Shown: positions 1 through 5,935 of the stretch, in pieces
Layout of the letters: every line of letters begins with the position of its first letter
Numbering within the stretch: position 1 is the first letter of the stretch
From: Syntrophomonadaceae bacterium
Lineage (GTDB): Bacteria > Bacillota > Dethiobacteria > DTU022
NCBI GenBank assembly: GCA_007130585.1
Contig: SLSE01000200.1
Span: forward strand, 1 to 6,657
DNA: 6,657 nt
Direction: 5' to 3'
Notes under the pieces: generated by a model
What the model saw: the letters and a program-made list of their open reading frames with translations, nothing else
The model's database searches: none
Told to the model about the DNA's origin: nothing
Translations under genes and position numbers: made by a program

Positions 1-390
1 CCGGAAACGATTCCCTTTATCGAAAAATTCCTGGAGAGATACGGTCAGCTGCCCAACTATAACGCAGACACCTACAGCGCCGTTTACATCCTGACGGAAG
101 CCGCTGAGCGGGCCGGAACCCTCGATACGGACGCCGTGATTGTCGAGATGGAACAGACCGACCGGATCGGCGCTGCCGGCCGCCTGGTGTTTGATGAAAA
201 CCATGATGTCACCTGGGGCCCGGGTTACGTGACAGCCGTGGGAATCCAGTGGCAGGATGGCGAACTCCTGGGAACCTGGCCCTATGAATGGTATCCCGAT
301 CCCGAAAATGCTCCCGACCTGGTAGTGGGTTACGAAGGTATGGTGCCTTACCAGCTTCCGCCGCACGTTCTCGAGCAGTGGAGGGATTAG
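1..390 (+). CDS. livK: ABC transporter substrate-binding protein, Liv (branched-chain amino acid) type, C-terminal part only
   Basis: This is the last 129 codons of a reading frame that is open from base 1 and ends at TAG 388-390; the start lies outside the window. Proteins of this family (type I periplasmic-binding fold, Leu/Ile/Val-binding protein-like, about 370-420 residues) capture a small ligand outside the cell and hand it to the LivHM permease. The visible part has the family's usual C-terminal pattern: a helix with Y-x-AVYILTEAAERAG (bases about 73-117), then GAAGRLVFDEN (about 169-201), then a strand with Q-W-x-DGELLGTWPYEWYP. The ending is rich in Pro, Trp and acidic residues. The identity is strongly supported by livH and livM directly downstream on the same strand. 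The ligand is unknown: this family also binds amides, urea and aromatic or aliphatic carboxylates, and the acyl-CoA ligase nearby makes a carboxylate plausible. The annotated ATG at base 136 would be internal and is not the true start. Confidence 0.88.
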   Translation, partial: PETIPFIEKFLERYGQLPNYNADTYSAVYILTEAAERAGTLDTDAVIVEMEQTDRIGAAGRLVFDENHDVTWGPGYVTAVGIQWQDGELLGTWPYEWYPDPENAPDLVVGYEGMVPYQLPPHVLEQWRD

Positions 391-406
391 TTTTAATAAC
401 AGTTTA

Positions 407-420
407 GCGGCATATGCTGC
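407..420 (+). other. Small RNA stem-loop in the livK-livH gap
   Basis: GCGGC (407-411) can pair with GCTGC (416-420) around the loop ATAT, giving five pairs, one of them G-U. The core GCATATGC (410-417) is a perfect DNA palindrome. It starts 17 bases after the livK stop and has no T-tract, so it is not an intrinsic terminator. It could be a weak mRNA 3'-protecting structure or chance. Confidence 0.35.
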
Positions 421-436
421 AAATGTAACGGAAACG

Positions 437-460
437 GGGGGCCCCTTAAACGGGGCTCCT
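437..460 (+). promoter_or_regulatory. GC-rich intercistronic stem-loop between livK and livH
   Basis: GGGGGCCCC (437-445) pairs with GGGGCTCCT (452-460) around the loop TTAAAC, giving nine pairs with two G-U wobbles. The next bases are CGGGTTGAAA, with no run of T, so a full rho-independent terminator is unlikely. It ends about 45 bases before livH. In many binding-protein-dependent importers a hairpin in this position protects the binding-protein mRNA and causes partial termination, so that the binding protein is made in excess over the permease. That role is inferred here from position and shape. Confidence 0.6.
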
Positions 461-490
461 CGGGTTGAAACATACAAACCCACTTTTTAC

Positions 491-496
491 GAGAGG
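491..496 (+). promoter_or_regulatory. Ribosome binding site of livH (decides the start)
   Basis: GAGAGG lies 8 bases before the ATG at 505. Another ATG at 500-502 is only 3 bases away and in a different frame, where it runs into TAA after three codons. The 505 start is therefore the correct one. Confidence 0.75.
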
Positions 497-504
497 AATA
501 TGCC

Positions 505-1374
505 ATGCTAAGTGATATTCTTGTTTACGGCTTAATGAACGGCGCAGTTTATGCCATGCTTGCCGTCGGGTTTTCCCTCATCTTCGGGGCCGCCAGGATT
601 ATTAACCTCGCCCATACGGCATTTTTCATGGTAGGCGCATACGCCGTTTTCTACACGGGAACTTCCATGGCCCTGCACCCGGTAATCGCTATCCCGCTGT
701 CAATCCTGGTTGTTACCTTAATTGGCGTTGTGGTTTACTTCGTGTTCATGGAGCCGATCAGGGAACACGAAACAGCGGTGCTGATCATAACGGTGGCAGT
801 GGCCCTTGTTTTCCAGGAACTTATTCTGATCGTATTCGGCGGCCATTACCGCGGGGTTTCCAGTATTGTCTCCGGCTATATCAGCCCGATGGGGATCCGG
901 ATTTCCTACCAGTACCTCCTCACCATAGGCGTGGTCAGTTTATCCCTGGTGGCAGTATGGCTGGTGCTGATGAAAACACGTCTTGGCGTAGCGATCCGCT
1001 CCTCGGCCCAGGATCGTGAAATTGCCAACCTGATGGGCATGAATGTAGCCAATATTGCCGCTGCCACGATGGCCTTATCGGTGGGACTGGCGGCAATAGC
1101 CGGTGTAATGGTAGCCCCCCTTTACACGCTTGAACCGCACATGTGGCTCGACCCGCTGGTGCTGGTCCTGGCCATTGTTATCCTGGGCGGCCTGGGCAGT
1201 ATCAAGGGCAGCTTCGTCGGCGCCCTGATCCTGGCTTTTATCGAGGTTACCGTCGTTTTCACCATGCCGGGCGGCGCCTTTTTAAAAGTGGCAATCGCCC
1301 TGGCCATCATGCTGGTAATACTTGTAGTCCGGCCCGAAGGCCTCTATGGAGTCTACCTGGAAGGGGAGCGATAA
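505..1374 (+). CDS. livH: Liv-type ABC importer, inner-membrane permease subunit LivH
   Basis: This 289-residue protein is one of the two permease subunits that form the membrane channel with LivM; 285-310 residues is usual for the family. It is almost wholly hydrophobic, with about eight membrane segments (roughly residues 5-28, 38-52, 58-82, 92-112, 135-157, 184-207, 214-230 and 235-275, the last containing more than one pass). Family marks visible are GFSLIFGAARIINLAH (22-37), the cytoplasmic EAA-like coupling loop TRLGVAIRSSAQDREIANLM (158-177) that contacts the ATPases, VILGGLGSIKGSFVGAL (225-241), and the closing motif RPEGLYG (276-282). The ATG at 505 has a good ribosome binding site. 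The stop is 3 bases before livM, so the two are co-transcribed and probably translationally coupled. The ligand is likely a branched-chain amino acid or another small carboxylate, which the sequence does not settle. Nothing looks truncated. Confidence 0.95.
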   Translation: MLSDILVYGLMNGAVYAMLAVGFSLIFGAARIINLAHTAFFMVGAYAVFYTGTSMALHPVIAIPLSILVVTLIGVVVYFVFMEPIREHETAVLIITVAVALVFQELILIVFGGHYRGVSSIVSGYISPMGIRISYQYLLTIGVVSLSLVAVWLVLMKTRLGVAIRSSAQDREIANLMGMNVANIAAATMALSVGLAAIAGVMVAPLYTLEPHMWLDPLVLVLAIVILGGLGSIKGSFVGALILAFIEVTVVFTMPGGAFLKVAIALAIMLVILVVRPEGLYGVYLEGER

Positions 1375-1377
1375 CCG

Positions 1378-2406
1378 ATGGCTGTCATGAGAATGGCTGT
1401 GCGCTATATTCGCAATGAAATACTGGTTCTGCCCACACGCGTTATCGGCGTGCTTTTTGTGATTACACTTCTGCTGCTGCCCCTCCTGACCCAGGATATG
1501 TATATCCTCAGGATCCTGGCCATAGCGTCCATATTTGCAATTTTTGCGGCCAGCTGGGATCTGCTGTCCGGTTTTGTCGGCCAGGTCAGCTTTGGGCACG
1601 CTCTGTTTTTTGGGGTCGCCGCCTATACCACCGCCCTGCTGAACCTGCGCCTGGGCTGGTCTCCTGTCATCACCATCCCCATCGGGGCCCTGGCCGCAGT
1701 CTTAGTGGGCCTCCTGGTGGGCATTCCCTGCCTGCGCCTTAAGGGCCCTTACCTGGGCCTGGCAACCCTGGCTTTTCCAATCATGCTGATGGGGATTATC
1801 TTTGTTTTTCCCGGTTTCTTCGGCGGGGAGCTTGGCATATCTGGAATCACCCGCCTGGCCGCGCTTCGCATCCATGAGTACTATATCTCGGTTGTCCTTA
1901 TGCTGGTCCTTTGTTTTATCATGTGGAAAATTACCGATTCAAAAATCGGCATAATATTTCACGCCATCAGGGAAGATGAAATTGCTGTTCGCGCTTCCGG
2001 TATCAATACTATCAGGTACAAACTGCTCGCTTTTTGCCTGAGCGGCTTTTTTGCCGGTATTGCCGGCGGCCTTTTTACCCACTTTTTGCGAATTGCCGGT
2101 CCTTCAATGCTGGCTGTTCTAATGTCCTTCCAGGCTATCATCTGGACCATCTTTGGCGGCATAGTAACTATTTACGGAGCTGTGGCCGGGGTATTCATAC
2201 TTTACCCGACCCTGGAAATGCTTAGAGCGGCCGCCGAGTACCGCATGCTGATTTTCGCCCTGATTATACTCCTCGTGCTGCGGGTTATGCCGGAGGGGAT
2301 TACCACCTTTGTGCGCGACAAGATTGAAAGGGAATGTCCGCGCTGTAAAGTGCGCAACGCGGTTACCAGGAAAGAATGCCGGGTCTGTTTTGCCGATATG
2401 CGCTGA
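1378..2406 (+). CDS. livM: Liv-type ABC importer, permease subunit LivM, with a CxxC-x10-CxxC zinc-ribbon-like tail
   Basis: This 342-residue membrane protein pairs with LivH to form the import channel. It is recognised by DLLSGFVGQVSFGHALFFGV (61-80), the LivM hallmark, by CLRLKGPYLGLATLAF (118-133), by the coupling loop SKIGIIFHAIREDEIAVRAS (188-207), by IIWTIFGGIVTIYGAVAG (254-271), and by LRVMPEGI (301-308), the usual near-terminal motif. About eight to ten hydrophobic segments span residues 20-304. The ATG at 1378 follows AAGGGGAG (1361-1368) by 9 bases; ATGs at codons 4 and 6 are possible alternatives. The odd part is the end: residues 320-337 carry C320, C323, C334 and C337 in two CxxC pairs separated by ten residues, within a basic, hydrophilic tail. 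This resembles the short zinc-ribbon modules found at the ends of many bacterial proteins. Because it follows the last membrane segment, it should lie in the cytoplasm near the ATPases. Metal binding is inferred. Confidence 0.94.
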   Translation: MAVMRMAVRYIRNEILVLPTRVIGVLFVITLLLLPLLTQDMYILRILAIASIFAIFAASWDLLSGFVGQVSFGHALFFGVAAYTTALLNLRLGWSPVITIPIGALAAVLVGLLVGIPCLRLKGPYLGLATLAFPIMLMGIIFVFPGFFGGELGISGITRLAALRIHEYYISVVLMLVLCFIMWKITDSKIGIIFHAIREDEIAVRASGINTIRYKLLAFCLSGFFAGIAGGLFTHFLRIAGPSMLAVLMSFQAIIWTIFGGIVTIYGAVAGVFILYPTLEMLRAAAEYRMLIFALIILLVLRVMPEGITTFVRDKIERECPRCKVRNAVTRKECRVCFADMR

Positions 2407-2442
2407 TCATGCCTGGTATGCATTATTGTTAATAAAAAACGG

Positions 2443-2466
2443 GTGCCGGGGCTTTAACCCCGGCAC
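2443..2466. terminator. Bidirectional rho-independent terminator between convergent livHM and acs-livGF
   Basis: GTGCCGGGG (2443-2451) and CCCCGGCAC (2458-2466) form a perfect 9-bp stem around the loop CTTTAA. On the - strand the stem is followed, after CCG, by six T (complement of 2434-2439), a strong U-tract that ends the acs-livG-livF transcript 115 bases past the livF stop. On the + strand it begins 36 bases after the livM stop and is followed by TTTGATTAAG, a weaker tract. The rest of the 174-base gap (2407-2580) holds only a run of nine T (2501-2509) and a weak 5-bp hairpin (2552-2556 with 2566-2570). Confidence 0.88.
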
Positions 2467-2580
2467 TTTGATTAAGTAACTTTACTTTATTATGAAGGAG
2501 TTTTTTTTTATATTCCCCGCAACATCAGCGGTTTCCGGTTCTGTATCCTGCGCCGGGTTTAACTGCCGGCCCTTAATTCT

Positions 2581-3330
2581 TTATAAACCCAGGTATGACT
2601 GGCGCACCGTTTCATCTTTCATCAGTTCTTCACTGGTTCCCTGGGTTATAATTTTGCCGTGCGAGAGAATATAATTGCGGTCGGCCATGGCAAAGGTCAT
2701 GCTCACATCCTGTTCCACCAGCAGGATCGTCATCCCCATAGCCTGGATCTGTTTGATCTTCTCAAATACAAGTTTTTTGACCTGGGGAGCCAGGCCCGTG
2801 GAGGGTTCGTCGATGCAGAGCAGAAGCGGTTTTACCATCAGGGAGCGGCCGATAGCCAGCATTTGCTGTTCCCCTCCCGACAGGGTTCCCGAAACCTGGC
2901 TGCCGCGTTCCCTGAGCACCGGAAATATGCTGTAAACTTCCTCTAAGGTGTCGTGCACCTGCTTCTTATCCTTAACGAGATACGCGCCGGCCATCAGGTT
3001 ATCATACACCGACATTTCGGTGAAGGGCCGCCGCCTTTCCGGACAGTGTATTAAACCCTTTTTGACTATATCGTGAGCGGCGAGTTTATCAATACGGTCC
3101 CCGTTGAACTCAACCGAGCCTTCGATTTTAATATCGCCGTAGCGTGTGCCCCTGAGTGTTTCTCTTTCCCAGCGCACCAGCCCCGTGACGGTGCGGATAA
3201 AAGTCGATTTGCCGGCCCCGTTGGGGCCCACCAGGCTGACCAACTCACCGCTGTCTACACTGATGCTGACATCGTTTAAGATTGTCGCCGTATCGTAAGC
3301 AACGGACAGGTTTTTAACCTCCAGCAGCAC
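2581..3330 (-). CDS. livF: Liv-type ABC importer, ATP-binding subunit LivF
   Basis: This 249-residue cytoplasmic ATPase pairs with LivG to drive uptake through LivHM. Walker A is GPNGAGKS (35-42), the ABC signature is LSGGEQQ (150-156), Walker B is LLCIDEP (170-176), and the switch position reads LLVEQD with Gln207 in place of the common His, as is normal for LivF proteins. The Q-loop region reads CPERRRPF (96-103), where most LivF proteins have a PEGRR-type motif. About 13 extra residues (roughly 54-67, rich in Arg and Glu) lie between Walker A and the strand IEGSVEFNG; canonical LivF has a shorter turn there. The start is GTG, directly abutting the TAG stop of livG with no gap, and AAGGAGG (3339-3345) lies 8 bases ahead, within the end of livG. 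The stop is TAA. It is the last gene of the acs-livG-livF operon. All ATPase motifs are intact, so it should be active. Confidence 0.94.
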   Translation of the reverse strand: MLLEVKNLSVAYDTATILNDVSISVDSGELVSLVGPNGAGKSTFIRTVTGLVRWERETLRGTRYGDIKIEGSVEFNGDRIDKLAAHDIVKKGLIHCPERRRPFTEMSVYDNLMAGAYLVKDKKQVHDTLEEVYSIFPVLRERGSQVSGTLSGGEQQMLAIGRSLMVKPLLLCIDEPSTGLAPQVKKLVFEKIKQIQAMGMTILLVEQDVSMTFAMADRNYILSHGKIITQGTSEELMKDETVRQSYLGL

Positions 3331-4098
3331 CTAACCCACCTCCTTGCCGATATAAGCCTCGATTACAAGTTCGTTGTTAATTATTTCGTCAGGCGTACCA
3401 ACTGCAATTACCTTGCCGAAATCCATAACCACCACCCGATCGACAATCTTCATCAGTTCCGAAAGCTTGTGCTCAATAATGATCATCGCTGCGCCCTCGC
3501 TGTGAAGGCGCCCGAAACGCCCGCCTTTATGCAGGCGGCGCACCGACTTGGCCATCAACTCGGTTTCTGTCGGGGTCAGCCCCCCGAAGGGTTCGTCTAA
3601 TATAAGCAGTTCCGGTTCGGTGGCTATGGCGCGGGCCACTTCCAGGCGTTTCAGGTCTCCCTGCGACAGCCTTGAAGCGGGTTCCATAGCCAGGTCGGAA
3701 ATTCCGGCAAACTCAAGGGCATCCATTGCCCTTGCTTCAACCTTTTTGACCCATTCGCCGCGCCTCGATGTACGCGGCCCCAGGCAGGGGACCATAACAT
3801 TTGCGATTATCGGCAGGCGCCGGAAGGGGCGGGTGGTCTGAAAAGTGCCGGCTATTCCTTCTCTGACGACATCCCAGGTGCGCATATTGGTTATATCTTT
3901 GCCTCTCAAGCTGATCGAACCGCTGTCGGGACGCAGGATGCTCATGATCAGGCGCACCATCGTTGTTTTGCCGGCCCCGTTTGGCCCGATCAGGCCGATC
4001 ATTTCATCCCGGGCCACCTCAAAGCTTACATCGTCTATTGCCTTTAATCCGCCAAAGCTTTTAGTAAGGTTTTTAACTTCGAAAAATGGTGTGCTCAA
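3331..4098 (-). CDS. livG: Liv-type ABC importer, ATP-binding subunit LivG
   Basis: This 255-residue cytoplasmic ATPase is the partner of LivF. Visible motifs are Walker A GPNGAGKT (38-45), Q-loop GTFQTTRPF (84-92, Gln87), signature LSQGDLKRLEVARA (144-157) in the LivG style that lacks the second Gly, Walker B LLILDEP (164-170), the D-loop region FGGLTPTE (171-178), and switch His210 in IIIEH. The closing NELVIEAYIGKE is typical of LivG. A hydrophilic stretch at about 189-203 is some nine residues longer than usual and has a repeated look (RLHKGG, then RLHSEG), placed between the D-loop helix and the strand leading to His210. The start is TTG, supported by GGAGGAGG (4107-4114) 8 bases upstream; no ATG fits, because the next in-frame Met codons lie past the Walker A strand. 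It begins 3 bases after the ligase stop and is fused without a gap to livF, so it is co-transcribed with both. Confidence 0.94.
   Translation of the reverse strand: MSTPFFEVKNLTKSFGGLKAIDDVSFEVARDEMIGLIGPNGAGKTTMVRLIMSILRPDSGSISLRGKDITNMRTWDVVREGIAGTFQTTRPFRRLPIIANVMVPCLGPRTSRRGEWVKKVEARAMDALEFAGISDLAMEPASRLSQGDLKRLEVARAIATEPELLILDEPFGGLTPTETELMAKSVRRLHKGGRFGRLHSEGAAMIIIEHKLSELMKIVDRVVVMDFGKVIAVGTPDEIINNELVIEAYIGKEVG
3339..3345 (-). promoter_or_regulatory. Ribosome binding site of livF (supports its GTG start)
   Basis: AAGGAGG on the - strand lies 8 bases before the GTG at 3330, inside the last codons of livG. This fits translational coupling of livG and livF. Confidence 0.8.
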
Positions 4099-4101
4099 TT
4101 A

Positions 4102-5814
4102 TTAAACCTCCTCCGATAGCTCTTCCCTCAGCTCGCGGCGTGAAATTTTACCGACATCTGTTTTGGGCAGCTCTCCGCGGAACTCCACTACTTTAGGTAT
4201 TTTGTAATGAGCCAGGTTTTCCTTGCAGTAGTTAACCATATCTTCTTCTGAAACTTTGCCCCGCGCTTCCGGGTTAAGAACGATGTTGGCCTTGATATAC
4301 TGGCCGACTTTGGGGTCCGGCACTCCGATCACACCGACTGCCTTGATCTGGTCGTGCTTGTAGAGGACTTCTTCAATTTCGCGGGCAAATACGGAGTAAC
4401 CCTTGTATTTGATTAAATCCTTGCAGCGATCGTAGAAAATAAAGTAGCCGTCCTCGTCCATCCTGACCAGGTCGCCGGTTCTCATAAAGCGCATCCCGTC
4501 AACATCAAGAAAAATTTTCTTGTTGTCTTCATCGCGGTTCCAGTAGCCCTGCATCATGTTCGGTCCGTGCAGGATCATTTCTCCGGTTTCGCCCACCGGC
4601 ATAAATTCATCGGTATCCGGATCTATAATAGCGGCGGTAACATTGGGCAGGGGCAGTCCGAAGGAGCCGGGTTTGCTGCCGTCCAGGGGATTGACATGGC
4701 TGACCCCGCTTGTCTCGGTCATCCCGTATCCTTCTGTAATTGTGCTGTTCGTTCGCCTCGTCCAATCCTCCAGGGTCGTTTTGTGAAGGGTATCGGCTCC
4801 GCAGGTAATCATCTTCAGGCGCTTCCAGTTTACCCGGTCCGTTTTTTCATATTCCTTGAGGTATTCAAAAAATGTGGGCACTCCGAAAAACGAGCTGGCC
4901 TGGTATTTTTCCATGGAGTAGAGGATATCGTCGATATCGGGAGTGGTGAACAGGATCATGGTGCCGCCGTCCAGGATAGTGCTCAGCATTACAACCACCT
5001 GGCCGTAAATATGGTAAAAGGGCAGGAAGGCCAGGATCACCTCTTTGCCTTCTTCCAGGATCGGCCAGGCCGCCTTTATTTCCTGCTGGCAGGCGATCAG
5101 GTTGCGGTGGGTCAGCATAACCCCCTTGGGCTGGGCCGTTGTTCCTCCGGTGTAGGGGAGGGAAGCCAGGTCGACGGCAGGGTCGATATCTACGGCGGGC
5201 GGTTGCGGGCTGGTTTTCTTAATCAGGTCCTTCATGCGGTAGAAGCCTTCTTTTTCGGTAAGCTTCGGCAGGGGGACCTCCAGTTCGCTGTAAGCCTTGC
5301 GGAGGATGCTTTTCCCGATCATCCGCCGGATAGTGGGCAGGTAATCGCTGATCCCGGTCAGGAAAACCCGGTCCAGCTTCAGCCCCGTTTTGGCAATATT
5401 GTCATACAGGATATCCTGGCAGACCAGGGTGCGGGCCCCGCTGTCGGTAAGCTGGTGTTTTACCTCGCTGCTTGTATAAACCGGGCTGATCGGGGTTACC
5501 GTGGCCCCCGCTTTTAAAATTGCGAAATAGGCGATCACATACTGGGGGCTGTTAAGAAGGTAGAGGGCCACCTTATCGCCCTTCTTTACGCCCAGTTCCG
5601 ACAGGGCAGTGGCGAAGCTGTTTACCTCGTCCTGCAGCTGCTTGTAACTGATTTTGCTGCCATAAAAAATAACCGCCGTTTGATTGGCGTATTTTTGGGC
5701 AGACTCATCGAAAAGCTCGATTAAATTTTTCTCCGTGACATCTACTGTTGCCGGCACATCAGGGTGGTACTTCTGCAGCCATGGCTTTTTCAGGTACAGT
5801 TCTTTATTATCCAC
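4102..5814 (-). CDS. AMP-forming acyl-CoA ligase (FadD-like long-chain or related carboxylate-CoA ligase)
   Basis: This 570-residue cytoplasmic enzyme of the ANL (adenylate-forming) superfamily converts a carboxylic acid, ATP and CoA into acyl-CoA, AMP and diphosphate through an acyl-adenylate. Core motifs are intact: the ATP-gripping loop YTGGTTAQPKG (221-231), followed by VMLTHRN; FLPFYHIYG (263-271); the aromatic/ATP motif EGYGMTE (361-367); TGD (446-448, ribose-binding Asp448); the hinge DRCKDLIKYKGYSVFAREIE (462-481); and PKTDVGK (550-556), with Lys556 the expected catalytic lysine. The beginning, KPWLQKYHPDVP (10-21), is typical of FadD-like enzymes. Length is normal (540-580). The GTG start at 5814 lies 12 bases from a strong ribosome binding site, and no nearer ATG exists. 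It heads an operon with livG and livF, so it probably activates what the importer brings in. The acyl substrate cannot be decided from motifs: long-chain fatty acid, phenylacetate-like or branched acids are all possible. No gene symbol is assigned, though fadD or lcfA would be usual labels. Confidence 0.92.
   Translation of the reverse strand: MDNKELYLKKPWLQKYHPDVPATVDVTEKNLIELFDESAQKYANQTAVIFYGSKISYKQLQDEVNSFATALSELGVKKGDKVALYLLNSPQYVIAYFAILKAGATVTPISPVYTSSEVKHQLTDSGARTLVCQDILYDNIAKTGLKLDRVFLTGISDYLPTIRRMIGKSILRKAYSELEVPLPKLTEKEGFYRMKDLIKKTSPQPPAVDIDPAVDLASLPYTGGTTAQPKGVMLTHRNLIACQQEIKAAWPILEEGKEVILAFLPFYHIYGQVVVMLSTILDGGTMILFTTPDIDDILYSMEKYQASSFFGVPTFFEYLKEYEKTDRVNWKRLKMITCGADTLHKTTLEDWTRRTNSTITEGYGMTETSGVSHVNPLDGSKPGSFGLPLPNVTAAIIDPDTDEFMPVGETGEMILHGPNMMQGYWNRDEDNKKIFLDVDGMRFMRTGDLVRMDEDGYFIFYDRCKDLIKYKGYSVFAREIEEVLYKHDQIKAVGVIGVPDPKVGQYIKANIVLNPEARGKVSEEDMVNYCKENLAHYKIPKVVEFRGELPKTDVGKISRRELREELSEEV
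4107..4114 (-). promoter_or_regulatory. Ribosome binding site of livG (supports its TTG start)
   Basis: GGAGGAGG on the - strand lies 8 bases before the TTG at 4098 and overlaps the 3' end of the ligase gene. Between them come tandem in-frame stops of the ligase (TAA TAA at 4104-4099). Confidence 0.82.
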
Positions 5815-5826
5815 TATAAGTATAAG

Positions 5827-5834
5827 CCCTCCTC
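5827..5834 (-). promoter_or_regulatory. Ribosome binding site of the acyl-CoA ligase gene
   Basis: GAGGAGGG on the - strand lies 12 bases before the GTG at 5814, a longer spacer than the 8 bases seen for livG, livF and livH. The spacer is a direct repeat, CTTATA CTTATA (5815-5826). No other start codon fits between, so GTG is kept. Confidence 0.65.
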
Positions 5835-5869
5835 GTATTGGAATAATAGCTGTAAACTAATTAATTATC

Positions 5870-5898
5870 ATTATAATAAAAATTGCTTAATTAAACAA
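5870..5898 (-). promoter_or_regulatory. Sigma-A/sigma-70-type promoter for the acs-livG-livF operon
   Basis: On the - strand, TTGTTT (5898-5893) and TATAAT (5875-5870) are separated by 17 bases. The -10 is a full consensus match, and the -35 matches four of six. The surroundings are very A+T rich, with A/T tracts upstream that could act as an UP element. Transcription should begin near 5863, leaving an untranslated leader of about 50 bases before the GTG at 5814. Confidence 0.7.
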
Positions 5899-5899
5899 T
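5882..5899. promoter_or_regulatory. 18-bp near-palindrome overlapping the acs promoter -35, candidate operator
   Basis: ATTGCTTAATTAAACAAT consists of ATTG, one base, TTAATTAA, one base, CAAT; eight of nine base pairs are symmetric. It covers the -35 box and the upstream half of the spacer, a classic place for a repressor. In such A+T-rich DNA a chance palindrome is possible. No regulator gene is in the window, so the protein that might bind is unknown. Confidence 0.4.
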
Positions 5900-5935
5900 A
5901 TAAAAAATTATTTTATTTGAAAACCTTCTAAAAAT

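Noticed and set aside
500..511. Upstream ATG (500-502) as a leader peptide before livH
   Set aside because: It encodes only three codons before TAA, lies 3 bases after the ribosome binding site and overlaps the true start; most likely incidental.
1282..1599. A 105-codon - strand frame across the livH-livM junction, and similar shadow frames at 1122-1310, 1959-2162, 2202-2423 and 3845-4105
   Set aside because: All are antisense or out-of-frame shadows of well-supported genes, with no homology or translation signals that I can see.
2552..2570. GCCGG/CCGGC hairpin just past livF as a second terminator
   Set aside because: The stem is only 5 bp with a 9-base loop and no T-tract on either strand; the 2443-2466 hairpin is the much better terminator.
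2492..2674. A 60-codon + strand frame beginning ATGAAGGAG just after the terminator
   Set aside because: It overlaps the 3' end of livF, its start contains the only SD-like sequence, its ATG follows TTTACTTTATT with no ribosome binding site, and the composition looks random.
4567..5517. A 316-codon open frame on the + strand inside the acyl-CoA ligase gene
   Set aside because: It is wholly antisense to a ligase with all family motifs intact, has no recognisable domain and no convincing ribosome binding site; long antisense frames are common opposite G+C-rich codons.
5815..5826. CTTATA CTTATA tandem repeat as a phase-variable or regulatory repeat
   Set aside because: Only two copies of a 6-base unit in A+T-rich leader DNA; too short to suggest slippage control.
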